Shown: piece by piece, positions 1-4,918 of the stretch
Numbering within the stretch: the first letter of the stretch is position 1
Layout of the letters: each line of letters starts with the position of its first letter
Source of the DNA: Clostridiales bacterium
GTDB taxonomy: Bacteria; Bacillota; Clostridia; Oscillospirales; Oscillospiraceae
DNA length: 6,676 nucleotides
Assembly: GCA_012728025.1 (NCBI GenBank)
Contig: JAAYFX010000028.1
Location: 1-6,676 of the forward strand
Direction of reading: 5' to 3'
The notes under the pieces: model-generated
Told to the model about the DNA's origin: nothing
Databases searched by the model: none
What the model saw: only the letters and a program-made list of their open reading frames with translations
Translations under genes and position numbers: made by a program

Positions 1-98
1 ACATACTTCCGTATTTCAAGAAAATTTAACGCGGCATGATGCAAAATGCGCCAAAAGATGGACGCTGAGCGCTTGTGTCAACACGCTCTAATACACAA

Positions 99-137
99 GG
101 GGCGTGGCAAGTCTTGCAGCTTATTATGCCCCGCCCC
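99..137 (-). terminator. Candidate terminator hairpin after divIVA
   Basis: Read on the minus strand, GGGGCGGGGC (137 to 128) can pair with GCCACGCCCC (108 to 99). Nine of ten positions pair, with one G-A mismatch, around a 19-base loop. The hairpin starts 22 bases after the divIVA stop and is followed by the moderately T-rich TTGTGTATT. The very GC-rich stem and its position at the end of a run of co-directional genes support a transcription terminator. The long loop and interrupted T tract make it imperfect. A palindromic protein site is an alternative. Confidence 0.42.
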
Positions 138-159
138 GAAAGTATTTTATTAAAATCGC

Positions 160-864
160 CTATTTTCCGAAGCGTAAATTTTCAATACTAAACTGTCCGT
201 TGGCAGCAGAGTTCTGGGTGGTTGAGAAAAGACGTGTTGGCTCATCTGCGCTTAAAGCAGGTGTGTCGGTAGAGTCTGAAACCACACGGCTTATATTCCG
301 AGTTTCATCATCGTTGTCCGATATGCGCCCTACGGAATTTTCTATGCTGCGGACGGTTTCGTCAACACTGGAATAACTCTGGGAATTGCCGGAAGCGGCT
401 GTGAGTTCCTCAAGCTTCATGCTCTCAAGTCCGTCAAGAAAATCAAGCTGTTTTGAGCAGATAAGGCGCATATTTTCTATGTATTGTGTACTCTCCCTTT
501 TTGCTTCCAGAAGCTTTGCTTCTTCCGTCGCCCTTTGGGTATAAGCCTCTCGGACTATCCGCTCTGCCTCGTTTTTGGAGTCGGTGAGCAGGGCTTCCGC
601 CTTATCTCTGGACTCCTGCTCAATCTGCATACTCAGCTTTTGAGCTGAAAGCAGGGTAAGACGCATTGAGTCCTCCGTGGCACGATATTCCTCGATTTTG
701 TCCACAAGAACTTTCATCTTGCTTTTGAGAACCATGTTCTCCTTTGCGATAGCCGCATAGTCGTTTGCGGCTTCTTCCAAAAAGTCGTCCACAGCGCCCA
801 TGTCATAGCCGCCGAAAACCGCTCTTTCAAAGGTTTTTTCCCTGAAATTTTGAGGTGTAAGCAT
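160..864 (-). CDS. divIVA: DivIVA-family cell division / polarity protein
   Basis: This is a coiled-coil scaffold of the DivIVA family, cytoplasmic proteins that bind strongly curved membrane at septa and poles and recruit division or wall-synthesis partners. The 234-residue product opens with the family's N-terminal membrane-binding region: a LTPQNF start, then VFGGYD at about 16-21 and VDDFLE at 25-30. The exposed Phe that inserts into the membrane in Bacillus subtilis DivIVA (Phe17) is kept, while the neighbouring Arg18 is Gly here, so the head is FGGYD. A long charged region at about 30-155, rich in Glu, Lys and Ala, is the predicted coiled coil. After it comes a Ser/Asp/Thr-rich low-complexity stretch (about 157-220) and a short C-terminal end, FSIENLRFGK, which could be a partner-binding tail (inference). 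The ATG is preceded by AAAGGG nine bases upstream. It lies 99 bp behind sepF, the usual Firmicutes neighbour. Specific role (septal, polar or Min-related) is not readable from sequence. Confidence 0.93.
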   Translation of the reverse strand: MLTPQNFREKTFERAVFGGYDMGAVDDFLEEAANDYAAIAKENMVLKSKMKVLVDKIEEYRATEDSMRLTLLSAQKLSMQIEQESRDKAEALLTDSKNEAERIVREAYTQRATEEAKLLEAKRESTQYIENMRLICSKQLDFLDGLESMKLEELTAASGNSQSYSSVDETVRSIENSVGRISDNDDETRNISRVVSDSTDTPALSADEPTRLFSTTQNSAANGQFSIENLRFGK

Positions 865-963
865 ATCCCTTAGCCCTTTCTTTTTTCTGGATGCTCATAT
901 TCCGCCTAAAGCAAATCCGACAGAATAAAAGGCAGCCGTAATTTGAGGGGAAGCGCCGAATAT

Positions 964-1488
964 CTACATATAAAGTCCGCTGCTGAAATCTCCCCCGCCA
1001 AGCTCATCTATAAGGTCGCCCATGATGTCGACATTATGCGGAGTAAGGATGAAGGTGTTTGCCGCAACTCTTTTAATCTTGCCGTCTAAGGCATAGGCAA
1101 CACCTGAAAGAAAATCTATAAGCCGCCTGCCTGTGTCTTTGTTGGTCTGCTCAAGGTTCATGACAACAGTGTGCTGGCTGCGCAAATGGTCGGCTATTTC
1201 CGCCGCAGTTTCAAAGCGCTCTGGCTTGAACAAAACCACCTGAGGGGGAGCCGACTGTGTGTTTATAGATACAAGCTTGTCCCGCCTTGGAGAAGGCTGG
1301 GAGCTTCGGCTTTCATATTCCGGCGCAAAGGGGTTTCTCCTGTCCGTAGCAGAAGAATATCTTCTCTGTGCTTCCGCTGCCGGCTGACGGGTTTCCGTGG
1401 GAGTTTCGGGAATTTCATCCCCAAAATCGTCGTATTCATCACCACTATATGGACGGGTGAGCTTTTTAAGCTCATCAAAAAGACCCAT
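964..1488 (-). CDS. sepF: Cell division protein SepF, FtsZ membrane anchor
   Basis: SepF tethers FtsZ protofilaments to the inner face of the membrane and shapes the Z ring; it partly overlaps FtsA in function. The 174-residue product shows the expected three parts. Residues 1-10 (MGLFDELKKL) form a short amphipathic membrane-targeting helix. Residues 11-80 are a disordered linker rich in Pro, Ser, Arg and acidic residues. Residues 82-162 form the globular SepF domain (formerly DUF552), with VVMNLEQ at 108-114, RRLIDFLSG at 121-129 and TFILTPHNVDI at 145-155. The glycine closing RRLIDFLSG (Gly129) matches the position known to matter for SepF self-association. A short acidic and glycine-rich tail ends at 174. 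The ATG has an excellent Shine-Dalgarno sequence, GGAGG seven bases upstream. The usual downstream partners ylmG and ylmH are absent; divIVA follows directly. A candidate promoter overlaps the end of yggS, so sepF and divIVA may also be transcribed on their own. Confidence 0.96.
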   Translation of the reverse strand: MGLFDELKKLTRPYSGDEYDDFGDEIPETPTETRQPAAEAQRRYSSATDRRNPFAPEYESRSSQPSPRRDKLVSINTQSAPPQVVLFKPERFETAAEIADHLRSQHTVVMNLEQTNKDTGRRLIDFLSGVAYALDGKIKRVAANTFILTPHNVDIMGDLIDELGGGDFSSGLYM

Positions 1489-1522
1489 TGTTTTTCCTCC
1501 TGAAAATAAGAGCGGAGCCGAT

Positions 1523-1552
1523 TTTATAAGTTAAAGCTTATAGCCGAGTCAT
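1523..1552 (-). promoter_or_regulatory. Candidate sigma-A promoter for sepF-divIVA
   Basis: On the minus strand ATGACT (1552 to 1547; 4 of 6 matches to TTGACA) is followed after 18 bases by TATAAA (1528 to 1523; 5 of 6 matches to TATAAT). Transcription would start near 1516, leaving a leader of about 28 bases that contains the sepF Shine-Dalgarno site. The -35 box overlaps the yggS stop codon. The -10 box lies in one arm of a perfect 6 bp inverted repeat, TATAAG/CTTATA at 1525-1542. Sequence match only; an AT-rich gap can produce such a match by chance. Confidence 0.33.
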
Positions 1553-2256
1553 GGCTGTAATGGACGGACACCAAAAATCGCCGAGCCGACCCGAACCATA
1601 TTCGAGCCCTCAGCTATGGCATCCTCAAAATCTCCGCTCATGCCCATAGATAAAAAATCCATAGAGACATTATCGTATTTTTTTGACCGAATGTCAACAA
1701 AAAGCTGGTTCATCCCTGCGAAATAGGGGCGATTTTCACCTTTATTATATGATATTGGCGGTATTGCCATAATACCACGAACAAATACGAAAGGAAAGCC
1801 ACCAATTTCTCCCAGCACCTCATCCAATTGCGAAGGCTCAAAACCTGCCTTTGACTGCTCCCCTGCTATATTTACCTGAAGCAAAACATCTTGAACAAGG
1901 CCGAGAGCCTTAGCTCTTTTGTTAATTTCCTTTAAAAGCTCAAGACTGTCCACCGACTGAATCAGGGAGCATTTGCCGGCAAGAAGCCGAACCTTGTTTC
2001 TTTGAAGTCTGCCGATAAAGTGTAGCTCGGCTCCCTCATATGCTCCCTGCTCATACTTTTCACAAAGCTCCTGAACTCGGTTTTCCCCGCAGATTTTAAG
2101 CCCTGCTCCTATGGCTTCGGAGATTTTCTCTCCACTGATGGTTTTTGTGGCGGCAACAAGGTGAATGTCACAAGGCTGCCTGCCCGATTTTATCGCCGCT
2201 TCACTTATCCTGCTCATAACCGACTTTAAGTTTTCTGAAACTTCCAAGGCAAACAC
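1549..2256 (-). CDS. yggS: YggS/YlmE/PLPBP-family pyridoxal phosphate homeostasis protein
   Basis: This is a PLP-binding protein with a single alanine-racemase-like TIM barrel and no known catalytic activity; family members buffer or regulate free pyridoxal 5'-phosphate and affect amino-acid and keto-acid balance. At 235 residues the length is normal. Family landmarks are clear: HLVAATKT with Lys38 as the expected Schiff-base lysine, GENRVQEL at 57-64, HFIGRLQRNKVR at 79-90, VLLQVNIAGEQSKAGF at 124-139, GIMAIPP at 161-167, the phosphate-binding SMGMSGDFEDAI at 203-214 and RVGSAIFG at 222-229. The start is uncertain. The GTG at 2256 overlaps its best Shine-Dalgarno-like sequence (AAAGG, 2260 to 2256), whereas the in-frame TTG at 2247 lies eight bases past it and would give a product three residues shorter beginning MEVSENLK. 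The gene follows the HlyD-like gene by 26 bp and precedes sepF by 60 bp. The yggS-sepF pairing is the common Firmicutes ylmE-ylmF arrangement. Confidence 0.96.
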   Translation of the reverse strand: MFALEVSENLKSVMSRISEAAIKSGRQPCDIHLVAATKTISGEKISEAIGAGLKICGENRVQELCEKYEQGAYEGAELHFIGRLQRNKVRLLAGKCSLIQSVDSLELLKEINKRAKALGLVQDVLLQVNIAGEQSKAGFEPSQLDEVLGEIGGFPFVFVRGIMAIPPISYNKGENRPYFAGMNQLFVDIRSKKYDNVSMDFLSMGMSGDFEDAIAEGSNMVRVGSAIFGVRPLQP

Positions 2257-2260
2257 CTTT
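2256..2260 (-). promoter_or_regulatory. Ribosome binding site deciding the yggS start
   Basis: The minus-strand bases AAAGG (2260 to 2256) are the only reasonable Shine-Dalgarno core before yggS, and their last G is the first base of the GTG at 2256. That GTG therefore cannot use this site at normal spacing. The TTG at 2247 is eight bases downstream, a usual distance, so it is the better-supported start. Confidence 0.5.
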
Positions 2261-2282
2261 CTTTTTATCTTTTCGGGAACCT

Positions 2283-3497
2283 CTAATCCATCACTTTTCC
2301 GTCATAAACCGGCTTTGAGGTGAGTATTATTTCGTTTCCCACACGCAAGCCCGAGGCATCCAGAGAAAATCCCGCAAGGTAATAATCCTCTGTTTCCCAA
2401 ACTATTTCTATATATTTTTTCTCCGCCTGAAGGCCCGTCAAGGTGTATACAAAACTGCCGTCTTCATCGGCATATACTGCCTTTTTCGGAACACGAATGC
2501 CCTCATGTGTGTCAAAAATTATCTCTGCCGATACCCGACGTACGTTCAGCATCTCCAAAGCCGCCCGAGTGCAGCGAAAAACCACAGCACACTCCCCCTG
2601 TTCCGAAGGGCTTATGCTCACAACAGTGGCGGAAAGGGGCTTTCCGTAATAGCGCCCGAAATCTAAGCTGGCAGCCTTTCCCACTGCAAGGCCCTCATCC
2701 TCCTGCCCTTGGGCAACAATCTTCTCCGAAACTATGGCCGCAAAAAACCATTCGTTGGCAGAGCAAAGCTTTCCCCGAACGTTTTCGGAAACCTCACGAG
2801 CCTGCCCCAGCAAAGAGCGTAGCCCGCTGCTGCTGAGTCCCGTAAGGTTATGGGGGCTTATGTGCTCATAGCCATCTGCCGCCGAGGAAAAAAGTCCGCT
2901 TTTCTTAGCCCTTATGGCAAGAGTGTCGCTTGCCGCTGTTTGGTAAAGGCTGTTAAGCTCCTGAGTAATAAGGTTTAAGTCAACCTGAGTCGCCATTGTG
3001 TCAGGGTCTTGCATCACAAGGGAGGAAAGCTGCAAAACAGCGGTGGAGAGCCTATCCGTCTCTTTTCTGGCAGCGGCAGAGGAAAGGGACAAAACAGCGT
3101 TTTTTATGGCCTCGTCTTTCTCCGTAAGGCTGGCAGAGTCCTCGTGTTCCGTTAAAACCGAGTTTATGTATTGCTTTTTAAGTTCAAGCTCCCGTATGCC
3201 GGATGCCCGCTCGAGGGCTGTTTCGTTTGCGTAGGCAACGGCGATAACATCCCCTACGGCAAGAAGGCTGCCGTCTTTTGCCGAGACGCTGAGAAACCTG
3301 TCAGAGCTTTCCACCAAGGTTTCGTCCCTTATAATAATGCCTGATGCCTCGGAGCTTTCCGTAAGAGAAATGTGGACCGCAGGAGCATATCTAACATCAT
3401 TTGTGATGGAGCGAAACAGATATATGCCCAGATAAAGGGTCAGAGCGCCGAAAAGCAGAAGGGACACAGCCCTTGTTAAAAAATCTGTCCGTTTCAT
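2283..3497 (-). CDS. HlyD-like single-pass membrane protein (adaptor-type), function unknown
   Basis: I do not recognise a characterised gene here. The 404-residue product has a short basic start (MKRTDFLTR), one hydrophobic segment at about 10-29, then a long extracytoplasmic region, so it should be anchored by its N terminus with the bulk outside. No lipobox is present. The layout resembles HlyD/RND-type membrane-fusion proteins: a first half barrel-sandwich segment with SGIIIRDET (52-60) and GSLLAVGDVIAVAY (76-89), a helical hairpin rich in Leu, Glu, Lys and Ala (about 91-190), a second half segment around AIRAKKSGLFSSAADGYE (194-211), then beta-barrel-like sequence with VGKAASLDFG (272-281), GIRVPKKAVY (333-342), and a closing VGNEIILTSKP (386-396). 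No ABC or RND pump gene is in view, and a monoderm would lack an outer membrane. It lies between hfq and yggS-sepF-divIVA, so a role at the cell envelope or division site is possible (inference). The ATG has AGGGAGG ten bases upstream. The fold assignment rests on pattern, not on a search. Confidence 0.72.
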   Translation of the reverse strand: MKRTDFLTRAVSLLLFGALTLYLGIYLFRSITNDVRYAPAVHISLTESSEASGIIIRDETLVESSDRFLSVSAKDGSLLAVGDVIAVAYANETALERASGIRELELKKQYINSVLTEHEDSASLTEKDEAIKNAVLSLSSAAARKETDRLSTAVLQLSSLVMQDPDTMATQVDLNLITQELNSLYQTAASDTLAIRAKKSGLFSSAADGYEHISPHNLTGLSSSGLRSLLGQAREVSENVRGKLCSANEWFFAAIVSEKIVAQGQEDEGLAVGKAASLDFGRYYGKPLSATVVSISPSEQGECAVVFRCTRAALEMLNVRRVSAEIIFDTHEGIRVPKKAVYADEDGSFVYTLTGLQAEKKYIEIVWETEDYYLAGFSLDASGLRVGNEIILTSKPVYDGKVMD

Positions 3498-3516
3498 CCT
3501 GTGTTTTCCTCCCTGT

Positions 3517-3549
3517 AAAAAGCCCCTGCCTGATGCCCATGCAGGCTTT
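3517..3549 (-). terminator. Terminator or attenuator hairpin after hfq
   Basis: On the minus strand AAAGCCTGC (3549 to 3541) pairs with GCAGGGGCTTT (3529 to 3519) as a nine-pair stem with a two-G bulge and an 11-base loop. It ends in five Ts (3521 to 3517), three of which can join the stem. It begins 11 bases after the hfq stop. The Shine-Dalgarno site of the HlyD-like gene (3513 to 3507) starts only a few bases later, so this is better seen as a partial terminator between two genes than as a full stop. A competing pairing, AGGCT (3560 to 3556) with AGCCT (3547 to 3543), would disrupt the stem. Confidence 0.5.
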
Positions 3550-3560
3550 AAAAACAGCCT

Positions 3561-3803
3561 TTATGTAGTCTCTGCCTGCCTTGGGTCCCGCAGGTCTACG
3601 GTATTCGTGGGAATTATCGTTGAAATTGCGTGTTTATAAATCATTTGCTGCTTGCCGTCCGTGTCCAAAATTACAACAAAGTTGTCGAAGCTGCGGACTA
3701 TGCCCTTTAACTGGAAGCCGTTCATCAGGAAAAATGTTACAGTTTGTCTGTCTCGCCTAATTTGATTTAGCATAGTGTCCTGAATGTTCTGTGTCTTTTG
3801 CAT
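3561..3803 (-). CDS. hfq: RNA chaperone Hfq
   Basis: Hfq is a small Sm-fold protein that forms a hexameric ring and binds A-rich and U-rich RNA; in many bacteria it helps small RNAs pair with mRNAs, although its importance in Bacillota varies. The 80-residue product is close to the usual Firmicutes size. IQDTMLNQIRRDRQ (about 7-20) is the N-terminal helix with the conserved Gln8 and Asp9, and it carries a basic rim patch RRDR at 16-19, akin to the RRER patch of E. coli Hfq that supports RNA pairing. FLMNGFQLKG (25-34) and SFDNFVVIL (38-46) form Sm1, and MIYKHAIST (54-62) is Sm2, containing the YKH motif (56-58) of the U-binding proximal face. A short polar tail follows, without the long C-terminal extension of enterobacterial Hfq. 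The ATG has a GGGAG site nine bases upstream. A candidate own promoter lies in the gap behind miaA; miaA-hfq is a widely conserved pair. Confidence 0.98.
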   Translation of the reverse strand: MQKTQNIQDTMLNQIRRDRQTVTFFLMNGFQLKGIVRSFDNFVVILDTDGKQQMIYKHAISTIIPTNTVDLRDPRQAETT

Positions 3804-3830
3804 AGAATAAAACTCCCTTTCGGGGTCTTT

Positions 3831-3858
3831 CCGGATTTATAATTCTACCACAATCCGG
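3831..3858. repeat. Perfect 7 bp inverted repeat around the hfq -10 element
   Basis: CCGGATT at 3831-3837 and its exact reverse complement AATCCGG at 3852-3858 are separated by 14 bases. The arms repeat at a 21 bp interval, about two helical turns, and the spacer holds the candidate extended -10 of hfq. This geometry fits a dimeric regulator site; in a transcript reading through from miaA it could also form a hairpin with a 14-base loop. Symmetry does not extend beyond the seven pairs on either side. Confidence 0.6.
3842..3850 (-). promoter_or_regulatory. Candidate extended -10 promoter for hfq
   Basis: The minus strand reads TGGTAGAAT (3850 to 3842), an extended -10 element (TG, one base, then TAGAAT with 5 of 6 matches to TATAAT). 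At 17-base spacing the -35 position reads TTTTAT (3 of 6), so recognition would depend on the extended -10. Transcription would begin near 3835, giving a leader of about 31 bases that carries the hfq ribosome binding site. The 136 bp gap after miaA, much larger than the other spacings, supports a separate start. Confidence 0.45.
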
Positions 3859-3939
3859 CGCCCCATAAAATAGTAATAATGAACAAATCCGCCTAATATA
3901 CCAAAAAAACGGAGGGTTCAGGGTTTTATTCTACTTCCA

Positions 3940-4881
3940 TTAGCCAAAAAAGCCTGTCGAAAGCTGTCGTGCATAAGCAAAATCCGTTTCTTCATCACGG
4001 AATATCCACCTAACAGAACCGTCCCGCCGCAGCCATGTAAGCTGACGTTTCGCATAGCGGCGGCTTTCTCTTTTTATAGACTCCAAGGCTTCTTCAAGGC
4101 TTATTTCCCCATTGATATGCAAGGCCATTTCCTTATAGCCAATGCCCTGCATTGCCGTACTGTTTTGGGGGATGCCCCTTTCCAAAAGGGCGGAAACCTC
4201 ATCTAAAAGTCCCTGCTTTACCATAATCTCCGCTCTCTCATCAATGCGCATATAAAGCTTTTGCCTGTCTTTATATGACAGGGCGATTTTCAAGGATTCG
4301 TATCTGGGAGGGGCAAGGGCGCTTTCCCTGTCGTGCTCACTTATGGTTTTTCCCGTCAGGTAAAAAACCTCCATGGCTCGCAAAACCCGCTTTTTATCCG
4401 CCGGATGAAGCTTTTCTGCCCTTAAAGGGTCAAAGCCAGATAGCTTTTCCAGCATAAACTCTCCGCCCTTTTCATCATACTCATTTTCAAGGCTTTCCCG
4501 AAGTGCGGGGTCAGAGGCTTCCTCGGCAAAATCCATGCCTCTTAATAGGCAGTCAATATAAAGCCCTGTGCCGCCGACTATTATGGGCACCTTCCCCCTT
4601 GAAAGTATTTCTTTCACACATTCGTCTGCCATTTTTACATAATGAGCAACAGAAAAGTTTTCTGTGGGGTCAATAATGTCTATCATGTGGTGGGGGATTC
4701 CCAAAGTTTCCTCAGCTTTTACCTTCGCTGTGCCAATGTCCATGCCCTTATATATCTGCATGGAATCGGCTGACACAACCTCGCCGCCAAGGGTGATGGC
4801 AAGCTCTGCCCCAAGGGCTGTTTTCCCTGTGGCCGTTGGGCCTGTTATGACTAAAACCTTGTTTTTCTCCAGAGCTTTCAC
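3940..4881 (-). CDS. miaA: tRNA dimethylallyltransferase MiaA
   Basis: MiaA transfers the dimethylallyl group of DMAPP to N6 of A37 in tRNAs that read codons starting with U, giving i6A37, which MiaB then methylthiolates. The cytosolic product is 313 residues, typical for the family. Visible motifs are the P-loop-like GPTATGKT at 14-21, SADSMQIYKGMDIGTAK at 37-53 with Asp39 matching the catalytic Asp, IPHHMIDIIDP at 62-72, the IIVGGTGLYID segment at 100-110, RVLRAMEV at 165-172, QGIGYKE at 245-251, and the basic RESRRYAKRQLTWLRRD at 271-287 near the C terminus. The start is odd. The GTG at 4881 directly abuts the strong AGGAGG (4887 to 4882) with no spacer. Codon 4, a CTG at 4872, is nine bases past it and would give MEKNKVLVIT, an ordinary MiaA beginning; no ATG or TTG lies upstream in frame before a stop at 4926. 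The gene follows mutL by 37 bp and precedes hfq, the mutL-miaA-hfq order found in many bacteria. Confidence 0.98.
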   Translation of the reverse strand: MKALEKNKVLVITGPTATGKTALGAELAITLGGEVVSADSMQIYKGMDIGTAKVKAEETLGIPHHMIDIIDPTENFSVAHYVKMADECVKEILSRGKVPIIVGGTGLYIDCLLRGMDFAEEASDPALRESLENEYDEKGGEFMLEKLSGFDPLRAEKLHPADKKRVLRAMEVFYLTGKTISEHDRESALAPPRYESLKIALSYKDRQKLYMRIDERAEIMVKQGLLDEVSALLERGIPQNSTAMQGIGYKEMALHINGEISLEEALESIKRESRRYAKRQLTWLRRDGSVRWIFRDEETDFAYARQLSTGFFG

Positions 4882-4887
4882 CCTCCT
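4882..4887 (-). promoter_or_regulatory. miaA Shine-Dalgarno with zero spacing to GTG
   Basis: AGGAGG (4887 to 4882, minus strand) is a full-strength ribosome binding site, but the next base begins the GTG conventionally taken as the miaA start. The first start-like codon at normal distance is a CTG at 4872. The site also lies in a short leader where ACCCT (4908 to 4904) can pair with AGGGT (4884 to 4880), which would mask the site and the GTG. Confidence 0.5.
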
Positions 4888-4918
4888 GTCCCCTTTGATT
4901 TTAAGGGTCTTGCACCCA

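Noticed and set aside
1..98. T-box riboswitch leader or tRNA gene downstream of divIVA
   Set aside because: ileS with a T-box leader often follows divIVA, so I looked for a T-box core, specifier stem or tRNA arms. None is present in these bases.
104..376. 90-codon plus-strand frame overlapping the end of divIVA
   Set aside because: It is mostly antisense to divIVA, has no ribosome binding site, and its first part crosses the terminator-like hairpin.
3902..3909. Run of Ts on the minus strand after miaA as a terminator
   Set aside because: The bases before the T run do not form a credible stem; only three or so pairs can be drawn.
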